Part shown: piece after piece, positions 1-7,257 of the stretch | How the letters are laid out: every line of letters starts with the position of its first letter | Numbering within the stretch: the stretch's first letter is position 1 | Source of the DNA: a virus | Direction: 5' to 3' (one strand) | DNA length: 64,000 nt | Virus record (IMG/VR): IMGVR_UViG_3300029787_000018 | Span: 1-64,000 of that record | The notes under the pieces: generated by a model | Told to the model about the DNA's origin: nothing | Seen by the model: the letters and a program-made list of their open reading frames with translations, nothing else | Databases searched by the model: none | Made by a program: the position numbers and the translations under genes

Positions 1-9
1 TTTTTTTTT

Positions 10-477
10 TTACTTAACCCCAAACCTTTTTTTCAAGGCTGCTAATTCTTTTCTAAGCTTTCTGTTTTCAAGCATAGCATTTCTTGCGGCATCTTGTGAA
101 ATAACTCCCTGTGTAGGTTTTTCACTTTGGGTTACCTCTGGTTCTGTTTCTGCAGGATAATCGCTAGCAGTTGTAATACCATCAGCTGCATTTATATTTT
201 TGTCTATGATTTCCTGTTCGGTCTGACCGTCTATGATATCTTCTTTTTTAGTGTCTATCTCCGGTGAACCTAAATCTGGAACATTTGGAGTATCGGTAGA
301 TTTTAAATCACCGCTTTTAATATCTTCCAAAAGTTGGTCATTAGCTTTTTCCGTTGGATCATTTTCTTGAATCGACTGTGACGGATTCGGGTTCTGATTG
401 GCTAAGCTGTTTGAGCTCTTCTGTTCTTCGCTCTCGTTCAGCTTGTTCTCGTTCTCGTTGAAGTTTTTTTCTGACAT
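10..477 (-). CDS. Acidic, low-complexity protein with C-terminal coiled coil
   Basis: 155 residues. The first ~120 are rich in Glu, Asp, Asn, Gln, Ser and Pro and look disordered; the last ~30 (from about QDAARNAMLENRKL) form a basic, heptad-like helix ending in KKRFGVK. No family is recognised. Its 5' end overlaps the 3' end of the upstream gene by 119 nt in another frame, which is unusually long. It is the last gene seen in the leftward operon before the window edge, so in a circular phage genome it would lead into the head genes; a scaffold-like or assembly role is only a guess. Start chosen at the first ATG; no clear ribosome binding site. Confidence 0.7.
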   Translation of the reverse strand: MSEKNFNENENKLNESEEQKSSNSLANQNPNPSQSIQENDPTEKANDQLLEDIKSGDLKSTDTPNVPDLGSPEIDTKKEDIIDGQTEQEIIDKNINAADGITTASDYPAETEPEVTQSEKPTQGVISQDAARNAMLENRKLRKELAALKKRFGVK

Positions 478-1015
478 GATAAAAAGTGTTTTTGTTTTTT
501 AATTTATTCTCTAATCTACTTAAATTATAATTATTCTTCTTTGATTCTGATTCATCAAGGAACCTGGACTGGTCTGCATCGCTGTATCGCTGTTGCATTT
601 TTTTAATCTTTTCTATATCGATTAAAATTTGAGCCCTTTTCATTACATCGGTAGTATCTTTTAGTTCCGCCAACTTTTCAAGTCGCATAGAACGTATAAT
701 ACTTATTTCTTCCAGATCTTCATTAAACTGCAATTGCTCGTAAACATCGCAAGCTTCCATTATCAGGTCGTTGTTCCAATTGAACTTCTTAACCGTACCA
801 GATACAAGTCGCATAGCAGCTTGTGGTCTTTCCAGCTTTGGATATTTACGCATAGGAGAACCATAGTCCACAGAAAGAGCTATACACGTAAAAGCTTCAA
901 TCCCAAACTTCTCGTTATTGATAACATCGGCAAAAGCTTTTATGGCAAGTACACCATCTTTTACGTTGCTGATATCAACAAGATTGGTTTTGGGATTGAT
1001 CTTTGTTAAATACAT
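359..1015 (-). CDS. Hypothetical protein with a charged helical C-terminus
   Basis: 218 residues. The N-terminal ~90 residues are mixed alpha/beta; from about residue 95 the chain is helical and charged, ending in an Arg/Glu-rich stretch (REREQAERERR) that lies inside the 119-nt overlap with the next gene. No family is recognised. The ATG overlaps the stop of the preceding gene within a few bases, so the two are probably translationally coupled. Its place between the chaperonin cluster and the presumed head genes suggests a virion or assembly factor, but this is inference from position only. Confidence 0.75.
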   Translation of the reverse strand: MYLTKINPKTNLVDISNVKDGVLAIKAFADVINNEKFGIEAFTCIALSVDYGSPMRKYPKLERPQAAMRLVSGTVKKFNWNNDLIMEACDVYEQLQFNEDLEEISIIRSMRLEKLAELKDTTDVMKRAQILIDIEKIKKMQQRYSDADQSRFLDESESKKNNYNLSRLENKLKNKNTFYHVRKKLQREREQAERERRTEELKQLSQSEPESVTVDSRK

Positions 1016-1378
1016 TTAGGAAAGTTTTAGTTCCGGTTTTTTATCGGCTTCTTTTTGAGCTTTCTTTTGACGCTCGGCAATTAGACTATCTAATTCTTTA
1101 GTGATTCTTACACAACTACCCGATAAATGTCTGATTCCTGTTCTATCACGAATCTTTTTGTCCATTGCTTTTTCAATCTCAATGGTAGCTTCGTCAATAT
1201 CCGCAAATGCTTTCGTGCTTTTTTCTACAAGAGGTGCAACTTCTGAATCGGTTAATATATTCTGCTGAACATGGTAAGCGATTTTTTCTTGCGTTCTACT
1301 TAGAACAGCTAATGTCTGCTCTAAAAATGACAGTGTTATCCATAACTCCGTCATTGTCATATTTTCGTATTTTTTCAT
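1016..1378 (-). CDS. Hypothetical helical protein
   Basis: 120 residues, almost entirely predicted alpha-helix (long runs of Leu/Ala/Glu/Lys with heptad spacing), with a Lys-rich C-terminus. No motif recognised. It starts at an ATG that overlaps the stop of the KTSC gene (ATGA-type junction) and ends next to the following start, so it belongs to the same tightly packed leftward operon. Probably a small structural or adaptor coiled coil; function unknown. Confidence 0.75.
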   Translation of the reverse strand: MKKYENMTMTELWITLSFLEQTLAVLSRTQEKIAYHVQQNILTDSEVAPLVEKSTKAFADIDEATIEIEKAMDKKIRDRTGIRHLSGSCVRITKELDSLIAERQKKAQKEADKKPELKLS

Positions 1379-1587
1379 ACTTTGGTATAGTTATAATTTT
1401 TCTGAATGTTCTGTGCAAAGTACTTCCCTTGAGATGGAGCATTCATTAAATTTTCTTTGATAATTTCAGGAACTTTTGTGTAGCAATAGGTATCACCGCT
1501 CCTAACAAATGTAATATAAAGTTTTTTATTCTTTTTATCGTATTGTCCTGAGTCTAGGTTAGATGAATTAAAAAATAGTTCTTCCAT
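1375..1587 (-). CDS. KTSC-domain protein
   Basis: 70 residues that match the KTSC domain pattern throughout: an N-terminal SSNL segment, YD-x(4)-KLYITF, a YxY-like segment (DTYCYTKVP), then the hallmark small-residue turn (NAPSQGKYFAQNI) and a closing aromatic strand. KTSC domains (recalled family; named for a Lys-Thr-Ser-Cys motif) are small and common in phages and bacteria, sometimes fused to lysyl-tRNA synthetase; nucleic-acid binding has been suggested but the role is not established. The gene sits directly after GroEL (6-nt gap). The family call is fairly sure; the function is not. Confidence 0.8.
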   Translation of the reverse strand: MEELFFNSSNLDSGQYDKKNKKLYITFVRSGDTYCYTKVPEIIKENLMNAPSQGKYFAQNIQKNYNYTKV

Positions 1588-1593
1588 GATATA

Positions 1594-3276
1594 TTATTCT
1601 TCTGATTTTCCTACGAATCCTGTTATAGATGTTCTGGTTGACATTAATGTTGAAGCTACCGATATAGCACTCTTTAAAGAGTTTACGGTAATCTTTTTAG
1701 GGTCGAATATTTTAGCATCGAAAATATTTACAACTTCTTCCGTACGAACGTTGTACATTTCTTTGAAATTTGTTGTCAAAAGTTTGTTCCTGTAAGCTTC
1801 TACGCTCTTACCTGAGTTTTCGATAATCTTTTCAAATGGAGCAAAGCATGATGCTAGAATAGTATCATAGCCTTTTATGTAATCCGCATCTTTCTGCAGA
1901 TGGTCAACATCTTTTTGCTTTAATGCATCAAGCTTGTAACAGCTTTCGTATAAAGCTACACCACCACCTTTGACAACACCTTCTGCCAATGCTCCTTTTA
2001 CGGCATTAACGGCATCATCTACACGTGCATGTATTTCCTCTGCTTCCACGGGTGTTTCGGCACCTACGAATATAATGGAAATACTTCCCATTAACTTTGC
2101 TTTACGCTGCATAAGTTTGTCTTGCATGTAACCGCTTTCCTCTTCCTCTATAAGCTCGTCAAGGTAATTGATTCTCTGTTGAAGCTTGTCCTTGTCGTAC
2201 TGACCGTTAATAATGGAATATTGATCACGCTTGATATGCATTTCCGCTCGGCCAAGGATTTCATCTGGATCAAGTGTGTTCGCATCTTGCAATTCTTGGA
2301 ACTCACTTTTTAGGACTGCTCTACCACCTGTGTAGATAGCCATTTCATTGGCTACGTAGCTTGCCTGTACTCCAAATTCCGGTAGCTTCAATGCTATAAT
2401 CTGCATACGCTTGCCGTTTTCGTCCACTAGCTTGGCCATATTCTCGAACATCAAATGCAAAGCTTTTACATTAATGTCCGGAGCAATGATAATAAGCGGG
2501 TATCTCGTTTCTTCGTTTTTGAAACTGTTCCATACATGGGTCATTACGGAACTGATTTCGGATAATGAATTTATCTCGTGATCGGTAATGAACAGCTTTG
2601 AGTTCTTTAATACGATTTCGTTGGTAACGCCTAAAGCTTCTAAGAAAAAATCGTGGTGCACGCTATTATAGTGAATCATACCTTCCATGTTCTCTACATA
2701 GCATTCGCTACCTCTGGCCTGGTTTATCTTGATAGGGTTTTTGCCCTTGGAATGTTTGAGCGCTTCCAGAACCAAAGACGATATCATTTTATCGTTGTTA
2801 GATGATATGAACGCTACATTCTCCATAATATCCAAACCTATTTCAGTTTCTAGGTCTATTTGAATACTATCGGCTTCCAAGAATTTGGTAATATCGTTCA
2901 GTGCATCTGTCATTCCTTGTTTGGCTTTTGCCCAACTGGTATGCTCTTCAAATTCCAATATCGTTTCCAATATTACTTTAGCCAATAAAGTTGCTGTAGT
3001 AGTTCCGTCACCGGATTGGGATTGCGCTCGGTTCGCCACTTGTTTCAATATCTGCGCTCCCTGATTTCTTATAGGGTTTCCAAGCTTTATATGCCTGGCA
3101 ACAGTAACACCGTCTTTCGTAACCAAAGGATCGTCGTTCGGTCTATCGATAATAACGGTATATCCGCTAGGACCCATTGTATCTACTACAGCTTCAGCAA
3201 GCTCTATAGCTCCCTGAATCATTTGTTTTTGGATATCCCATCCACGTTTTATTTTAGTGTAAGAAACGTTTTCCAT
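1594..3276 (-). CDS. groEL: GroEL-like 60-kDa chaperonin
   Basis: 560 residues, close to the ~548 of bacterial GroEL. The ATPase signatures are in place: KDGVTVA (residues 54-60, Asp55), SGDGTTTAT (88-96, Asp90) and RVDDA followed by EGVVKGGG near residue 420, which carries the third catalytic Asp region. The apical and intermediate regions align only loosely with cellular GroEL, and the C-terminus ends in FVGKSEE instead of the Gly-Gly-Met tail that lines the bacterial cavity. A GroES-like gene ends exactly where this one starts, so the two are coupled. Known family role: ATP-driven folding in a double-ring cavity. Inferred client: phage capsid or other virion proteins, as for other phage chaperonins. 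An intact ATPase suggests a working enzyme, not a decayed copy. Confidence 0.93.
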   Translation of the reverse strand: MENVSYTKIKRGWDIQKQMIQGAIELAEAVVDTMGPSGYTVIIDRPNDDPLVTKDGVTVARHIKLGNPIRNQGAQILKQVANRAQSQSGDGTTTATLLAKVILETILEFEEHTSWAKAKQGMTDALNDITKFLEADSIQIDLETEIGLDIMENVAFISSNNDKMISSLVLEALKHSKGKNPIKINQARGSECYVENMEGMIHYNSVHHDFFLEALGVTNEIVLKNSKLFITDHEINSLSEISSVMTHVWNSFKNEETRYPLIIIAPDINVKALHLMFENMAKLVDENGKRMQIIALKLPEFGVQASYVANEMAIYTGGRAVLKSEFQELQDANTLDPDEILGRAEMHIKRDQYSIINGQYDKDKLQQRINYLDELIEEEESGYMQDKLMQRKAKLMGSISIIFVGAETPVEAEEIHARVDDAVNAVKGALAEGVVKGGGVALYESCYKLDALKQKDVDHLQKDADYIKGYDTILASCFAPFEKIIENSGKSVEAYRNKLLTTNFKEMYNVRTEEVVNIFDAKIFDPKKITVNSLKSAISVASTLMSTRTSITGFVGKSEE

Positions 3277-3638
3277 TAAAATATTTGTTTGTCTGTTATT
3301 ATTACTATGTCGCTAGGTACCACCAAAACAGCAGCTTTGGCTTCTACCGTTTTTTCCTTTCCATTTTCAAATCTAGGTCTGAAAGGATGAAAAATATGTG
3401 GTCCGTGTTGCTTATAGTGGCACCATTTGCCAACAGCACCCGCATATCCGGCACTAGCTTTTACTATAACTCCCGTACAAAAATCGGCTTCGTGACCTTC
3501 TTCTTCAAATTTCATTTGTTGTATAGGATTGTCATAGGACACATCCGGAATAACAATAAAACCTTCTTTGGTCATTTGTTGGTTCTCCCACCATACAGGG
3601 GTAAGCTCCACAGGAACTTTATTATAATCTTTTTCCAT
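3276..3638 (-). CDS. groES: GroES-like co-chaperonin
   Basis: 120 residues, longer than cellular GroES (~97). The Cpn10 outline can be followed: an early T-x-EGFIVIP strand (as in T-x-x-GI-x-lP), a mobile-loop-like segment (about residues 35-50), a GVIVKASAG strand replacing the VvavGxG strand, an HIFHPF segment where GroES has GDxVlF, and a closing LVVPSDIVIITD, as in ilrExDilAv. The divergence and the insertion near residues 88-96 make this a remote match, but its position immediately before GroEL with overlapping stop/start strongly supports it. Expected role: lid of the phage chaperonin. Alternative: an unrelated beta-barrel protein. Confidence 0.75.
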   Translation of the reverse strand: MEKDYNKVPVELTPVWWENQQMTKEGFIVIPDVSYDNPIQQMKFEEEGHEADFCTGVIVKASAGYAGAVGKWCHYKQHGPHIFHPFRPRFENGKEKTVEAKAAVLVVPSDIVIITDKQIF

Positions 3639-3861
3639 TTCTTAAATTATTTACTTCATCAAAACAATCTCTACCGTTTTCGTCTAAACCCGATTCATCT
3701 ATAACACCGCTCCACATATGCCTAAAATATTCGACACCGTTCATTTCTCTTGGGTCTTTGGATTCTACCCAAATACCGTTATGGTACTCCATAGGTACGG
3801 ATATCTTATCCCATTTGGCAGAAAAAAACATACCTGTATGCTTTTTGAATATTACGCTCAA
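3622..3861 (-). CDS. Small hypothetical protein
   Basis: 79 residues, mixed charge, Trp/Tyr/His-rich (SAKWDKISV, YHNGIWVES, YFRHMWSG). No motif recognised. It overlaps the GroES-like gene by 17 nt and the upstream WDGH gene by 4 nt, which fits an operon with coupled translation. The coding frame is the only open one with phage-like composition here. Function unknown. Confidence 0.65.
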   Translation of the reverse strand: MSVIFKKHTGMFFSAKWDKISVPMEYHNGIWVESKDPREMNGVEYFRHMWSGVIDESGLDENGRDCFDEVNNLRNGKRL

Positions 3862-4328
3862 AGCATATTTTTTAAACGACTTAACACATCTTGCGGAGTA
3901 TGTCCGTCAAATTCGTATTTGGCTTTTATTACTGCAGGAACTTTAAATTTTTTCCAATCCTTTGCCTTGTAATGATTCGTTACCTGGCCATCAGGTGTTA
4001 TAGCAACTACAATAAACCACGTGTGCTTGCTTTCTGAAAAACATTTTTCTCCGTCATGATGCCGCCACGATTTATGTACATCGTATACACCTTGCTTTGC
4101 CCATTCATTAAACAACAACGCCTGTAGAACCAATCGGAACTCATAAAGCTCTTCAAAGGTATGGTACCCATCACTGATTTTGTTCTCTTCAAAATCATCA
4201 TGGTTTTTCTTGCCATGGTCAATGATGCTTTGAACCCACTCTAAATGCTCTTTTCCATTATACCCCATATCGGTTCTTCTTTCAAAAACAGTTTCTACGG
4301 TTTTTTTTAATTTACTTAGACTTAACAT
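3858..4328 (-). CDS. WDGH-type phage protein
   Basis: 156 residues. From about residue 50 it follows a pattern I recall as the phage WDGH family: SDGYHTFEELYEFR, then a W-x-(S/R)-HHDG segment, WFIVVAITPDGQVTNHY, and near the end the hallmark FDGHTPQDVLSRL (Trp replaced by Phe). The N-terminal ~50 residues are a helical extension. The family is widespread in phages of Firmicutes and Bacteroidetes; its biochemical role is not known to me. Overlaps both neighbours by a few nucleotides. Confidence 0.75.
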   Translation of the reverse strand: MLSLSKLKKTVETVFERRTDMGYNGKEHLEWVQSIIDHGKKNHDDFEENKISDGYHTFEELYEFRLVLQALLFNEWAKQGVYDVHKSWRHHDGEKCFSESKHTWFIVVAITPDGQVTNHYKAKDWKKFKVPAVIKAKYEFDGHTPQDVLSRLKNML

Positions 4329-4509
4329 TTTTTATAACAAATTTAATTCTGTGACCTATATCCGAATAAGAATAGTATGTTGTTTTATGGGTTTTTCTCA
4401 ATTGCCTAAAAACCAAATAAGGTTTCGCTATCTCAACAACTCTTCTCCACTTTGTACCAAGTAAAACAAAATCTCCTTTTTCTATTTTATTAAAATGAGC
4501 TTTTAACAT
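4312..4509 (-). CDS. Small basic hypothetical protein
   Basis: 65 residues, basic, with a short beta-rich core (KGDFVLLGTKWRRVVEI) that could be a small SH3-like barrel. No family recognised. Overlaps the WDGH gene by 17 nt and is preceded, upstream on the - strand, by a stem-loop terminator at about 4521-4547. It may therefore be the first gene of the chaperonin transcript unless read-through occurs. Confidence 0.6.
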   Translation of the reverse strand: MLKAHFNKIEKGDFVLLGTKWRRVVEIAKPYLVFRQLRKTHKTTYYSYSDIGHRIKFVIKNVKSK

Positions 4510-4520
4510 TTCACAAAATT

Positions 4521-4547
4521 AAAAAAGCCTCGGGGGAAACGGCTTTT
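4521..4547 (-). terminator. Intrinsic terminator after the RyR gene
   Basis: Read on the - strand: AAAAGCC, a ~11-nt loop, GGC followed by TTTTTT. The GCC/GGC stem is short but flanked by A/T runs that extend pairing. It lies just downstream of the RyR-domain gene and could separate it from the chaperonin unit. Confidence 0.55.
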
Positions 4548-4554
4548 GTTAATA

Positions 4555-5190
4555 CTACATTTTCAATCCGTCAGCAGTCGGAGCTATTTTATTGTTCTCA
4601 GGCTTATAGCTATCTGGATAAGGATTAGGCTCATTCAATCTTTTTAAATCCATACCTAACCACATGATACTTTCTTGAAGCTTAGTAGTTGCTAATGAAC
4701 GCTCTCTTGAACGACCTAGCTTTTTAAGATTCTGCAATTCTTTATCCAATGACACACGAAGCAATTTGTCACATCTTACATCGTGGTTTACCAAGGAATT
4801 ATCATCCTCCATAGAGATTTTGAACTCGAACGGGTCTACTTTTGGCAACATTGCCGTACAAATAGCAACGAACAGTTCGTCCTTTACCTTCTGGAACTCC
4901 GGAAGTTCATCGAAAGAAACGATACAAGGATGCGTTTTAGCCTCGGCATCCTTTACCTCTCCATAAATCCAACCGTCATTAACTTTGTCTTCCATCCAGG
5001 CATTGTGCTGTGCATCTTTTCCAGCATAAGGATTGGCAAATCTGAACTTAACACCATTGATAGCACTTTCCCTTTGCCATGACTCGGCTTCGTCCCAAGG
5101 CTTTTGTGAATCGTCTCCGTTAATAATGCACCATTGTCTGTTGGCTTCATGACAAGCCATTGCAATAAAAATGAAATTTTCATTTTCCAT
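4555..5190 (-). CDS. RyR-domain protein with Acb2-like C-terminal hairpin
   Basis: 211 residues with two parts. Residues ~10-112 match the RyR repeat domain: HEANRQWC, PWDEAESWQRESAINGV, a W-x-x-x-K-x-x-DGWxYG segment, and KTHPCIVSFDELP. RyR domains occur in ryanodine receptors and in many phage and bacterial proteins, where nucleotide-type ligand binding has been proposed. Residues ~135-185 form a helical hairpin with SRERSLATTKLQESIMW (161-177), which closely resembles the 'SRE-x-SLA-x-TKLEEA-x-MW' motif I recall from Acb2/Vs.4 anti-CBASS sponges. Residues 186-211 are a Pro-rich tail. The joint architecture suggests a protein that binds nucleotide signals; this is inference. It is flanked by terminators, so it may be its own unit. 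Confidence 0.8.
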   Translation of the reverse strand: MENENFIFIAMACHEANRQWCIINGDDSQKPWDEAESWQRESAINGVKFRFANPYAGKDAQHNAWMEDKVNDGWIYGEVKDAEAKTHPCIVSFDELPEFQKVKDELFVAICTAMLPKVDPFEFKISMEDDNSLVNHDVRCDKLLRVSLDKELQNLKKLGRSRERSLATTKLQESIMWLGMDLKRLNEPNPYPDSYKPENNKIAPTADGLKM

Positions 5191-5261
5191 AATCTAATCT
5201 GTTTTGCGGTTATAATAATAATCTGCAGTAAATATACATATACTTTTAAACTATCCAAATA

Positions 5262-5295
5262 AAAAAAGCTACAGGAACTCCCCGTAGCTTTTTTC
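5262..5295. terminator. Bidirectional stem-loop terminator
   Basis: AAAAAAGCTAC, a short loop, then GTAGCTTTTTT. The near-perfect 11-bp symmetry with A and T runs works as an intrinsic terminator on either strand. On the - strand it lies between the 74-residue gene (ends 5374) and the RyR gene (starts 5190). Confidence 0.75.
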
Positions 5296-5373
5296 CAAAA
5301 ATAAAATCGTTCCTGCAAAACGTCGTCTCAAATATAATCAGTTTTTTTTAATTGCTGGTTTTGTCGCATCTTT

Positions 5374-5598
5374 TCAGCAAGTGCTTCCTCTTCCGAATGG
5401 GCCCCCCCATAAATCACTAAAACTCTTTCCAATACTAACCTCGCCACCGGTACCAAAAATTAGCGTAAGGTTTCTTAATGGCTCTGAAACAGTTATTGCA
5501 TTCATAGCCTTTTTTAATTCAAGAAACTGCAAAGCCTCGTTCTCAAACTCAACCCGACTACAAGGATATCCCCGTAAATCAAAATACTTTTTTGCCAT
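5374..5598 (-). CDS. Small hypothetical protein
   Basis: 74 residues from ATG 5598 (MAKKYFDLRGYP...). It has a helical ELKKAMNAITV region and a Gly-rich C-terminal part (LIFGTGGEVSIG). No family recognised. A longer reading to 5637 is possible, but the ATG at 5598 overlaps the end of the upstream CxxC gene by 20 nt, which is the usual pattern here. Function unknown. Confidence 0.6.
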   Translation of the reverse strand: MAKKYFDLRGYPCSRVEFENEALQFLELKKAMNAITVSEPLRNLTLIFGTGGEVSIGKSFSDLWGGPFGRGSTC

Positions 5599-5734
5599 CC
5601 GGATTCTCTTTATTACAAAATACACACCTATTACCATTCAACAACCTATCGTAATCATCGTAAACATGACCAAACATAAAACATAATGCCCTAACCAAAA
5701 AAGGTGCTTTCTTATACCCACTCTTGTTATCCAT
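5579..5734 (-). CDS. Tiny CxxC protein (DUF1660-like?)
   Basis: 51 residues starting MDNKSGYKKAP. It contains LCFMFGH followed, about 15 residues on, by GNRCVFCNKENP. A 'LC-x-x-FGH ... CxxC' order is typical of short phage zinc-binding proteins that I recall as DUF1660-like; a second metal pair could be the Cys/His of LCFMFGH. Its frame runs straight into the next gene with a 20-nt overlap. Function unknown. Confidence 0.6.
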   Translation of the reverse strand: MDNKSGYKKAPFLVRALCFMFGHVYDDYDRLLNGNRCVFCNKENPDGKKVF

Positions 5735-5845
5735 ACCTCTCTATATATTTAATTCTCCATCCCATTTTCCTAACGAAATTAAAACAAGATTGGACGTTCA
5801 TAAACCATTACGAGAATAAAGATATGCAATCCAAAAACATATGCA

Positions 5846-5879
5846 AACAAAAAAGTCCTTGCCAACTACAACAAGGACT
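5846..5879 (-). terminator. Stem-loop terminator
   Basis: AGTCCTTG (5854-5861) pairs with CAAGGACT (5872-5879) around a 10-nt loop; on the - strand the stem is followed by a T run. Second of two tandem terminators after the two small leftward genes at 6.0-6.4 kb. Confidence 0.7.
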
Positions 5880-5927
5880 CACATACAACTTAAATCAAAC
5901 TATTTCGTACAACACCATAAATGTAAT

Positions 5928-5974
5928 AAAAAAAGCTATTCAGTACAACCGTGACTTTAATTGTACCAAATAGC
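5928..5974 (-). terminator. Stem-loop terminator
   Basis: GCTATT-CA-GTACAA (5935-5948) pairs with TTGTAC-CA-AATAGC (5961-5974), a 12-bp stem with one symmetric internal loop. On the - strand it is followed by seven T. It ends the two-gene leftward unit that starts at 6413. The stretch 5735-5927 between this terminator region and the CxxC gene holds no convincing gene apart from the second terminator. Confidence 0.75.
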
Positions 5975-6018
5975 CATAATTAACCAACTAATAGCAACAA
6001 CGAAGATAATCATTTTTC

Positions 6019-6222
6019 TTAAACAACATTAAACTCCTTTAACACCAAAAACAACTCTTCCTCACTATAAATATTATTCATAAATCGAGTTAACATATTA
6101 CTAGGATTCAAATTATCATAATCCACAAACTCAAACATATTAGACAAATTATCTCGAACCAAAACATGAACGTAGTCAGAACTATACAAATAATCATCAC
6201 TTATAACTACCTCTTTATCCAA
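6019..6222 (-). CDS. Small acidic hypothetical protein
   Basis: 67 residues, acidic, rich in Asp, Asn, Tyr and Val, with no recognised motif. Overlaps the upstream gene by 16 nt. It and its partner are the first genes leftward of the divergent control region and are followed by tandem terminators, so they form a short unit. Early host-takeover genes are often like this, but that is inference. Confidence 0.6.
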   Translation of the reverse strand: MDKEVVISDDYLYSSDYVHVLVRDNLSNMFEFVDYDNLNPSNMLTRFMNNIYSEEELFLVLKEFNVV

Positions 6223-6413
6223 ACCTTAAATTCCTTAGATTCAGACATATTGCCAACAACATTCTCATAAATGAATAACGTTGAATTCATCTCTATCAAA
6301 AGACGTATCTCATCACCAATACCATTAGTAACAATATCACCAACCACAAACCAATTCTCACTAAAACCTATCTCACCATTACCAATATACAATATACTAA
6401 CACGCTTCTCCAT
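6207..6413 (-). CDS. Small hypothetical protein
   Basis: 68 residues, beta-rich by appearance (RVSILYIGNGEIG, NWFVVGDIV). No family recognised. It is the first leftward gene next to the divergent intergenic region at 6414-6618. Function unknown. Confidence 0.6.
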   Translation of the reverse strand: MEKRVSILYIGNGEIGFSENWFVVGDIVTNGIGDEIRLLIEMNSTLFIYENVVGNMSESKEFKVWIKR

Positions 6414-6618
6414 GCTAACGAAACTAGCACAATCAACCTTTATTCCCTAACCATACCAAAAAAAATTTTCAAAAATTTTTAGAAACAGTGCTGTGAAACG
6501 GCTATACGCTAAAACTCCCCCGTGCCTCCTCCGTTTTCGGAACCCCCGGGGGGCCTTTTACAAATAAAGAAAAGAGAGTCCTTTAGGGCTATTGTCTAAT
6601 CCATTAAAACATATACAC
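6414..6618. promoter_or_regulatory. Divergent control region between the - and + blocks
   Basis: About 205 bp without a gene, between leftward and rightward genes. It holds an A/T-rich tract of alternating A and T runs near 6455-6482, likely intrinsically bent, and further right a GC-rich palindrome CCCCCGGGGG (6543-6552) preceded by TCCG-TTTT-CGGA. No clear Bacteroidetes promoter (TTG ... TAnnTTTG) is visible on either strand, so promoters may be specific to the phage RNA polymerase. Confidence 0.5.
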
Positions 6619-6996
6619 ATGGAAAGTTTACACATTACCGAGAGTAAAAGAGAATTATCAACTACTCAAACTAGAGTTAGTAAGCTCATTGGAGCCATTG
6701 GCTTTGGATCGTTGACTATTGGCGCTGCTTCGCACGCCATGACCCTTACTACAGTAATAGCAGGTAAGACTGCTGCTGTTGGAGCTATCAAGACTGCAAC
6801 TGTTATGACCAGTGCTGGACCTGTTGTTTTATCTGTTGTCAAGGCAGGTATATTCTCAAAGATAGTATCGTTCACCTTTGGTGTAGTCTTGGCAGGTTTG
6901 GCAGGCTATTCGTTGTACTGTTTGGCTGAGGCTTGCTTCGACAAGTGGAATCACCGTGACAAAAAAGTAATCTCTAACGCTATTAAATCTCTATAA
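6619..6996 (+). CDS. Ala/Gly-rich membrane protein
   Basis: 125 residues from ATG 6619; an in-frame TTG at 6592 is possible but the ATG lies better. After a ~25-residue polar start it has two or three hydrophobic Ala/Gly/Val/Thr-rich segments (about residues 25-60, 65-80 and 85-110), the last ending in Cys-containing LYCLAEACF. No family recognised. First gene of the rightward block, closely followed by two more small genes. Confidence 0.65.
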   Translation: MESLHITESKRELSTTQTRVSKLIGAIGFGSLTIGAASHAMTLTTVIAGKTAAVGAIKTATVMTSAGPVVLSVVKAGIFSKIVSFTFGVVLAGLAGYSLYCLAEACFDKWNHRDKKVISNAIKSL

Positions 6997-6998
6997 TT

Positions 6999-7253
6999 AT
7001 GAACAACGCACCAGATTACGATTACGACGGCATCATAGAGGATGCGCAAGCACAAATGCGTAGGGATGCTTTAGCATACCATCAGGAAATGCAGGCTCAA
7101 TACGAGCGTGAAATGCTTCTTAACGAAATTTCAGAGGACATCGTTGGATGTCCTTTTCATATCATAGATGACATTCTTGATGATGAGGTTGCAGCTCATT
7201 ACATCAAGCTTGTCAATAACACTTACGAACAGTTACTAACTTTTAAATCATAA
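6999..7253 (+). CDS. Small acidic hypothetical protein
   Basis: 84 residues, acidic and helical (DAQAQMRRDALAYHQEMQAQ), with a C-terminal Ile/Asp-rich segment (IIDDILDDEVAAHYIKL). No motif recognised. Two bases after the preceding stop and four before the next start, so co-transcribed. Confidence 0.65.
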   Translation: MNNAPDYDYDGIIEDAQAQMRRDALAYHQEMQAQYEREMLLNEISEDIVGCPFHIIDDILDDEVAAHYIKLVNNTYEQLLTFKS

Positions 7254-7257
7254 CATC

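Noticed and set aside
1-11. Poly-T at the left edge as a genome terminus
   Set aside because: It directly follows the stop of a gene and can equally be a T run by chance or a leftward A-rich gap; the window edge is arbitrary.
5704-5973. Rightward 89-residue open frame
   Set aside because: It runs across two leftward terminators and has no gene-like composition; the hairpins explain the sequence.
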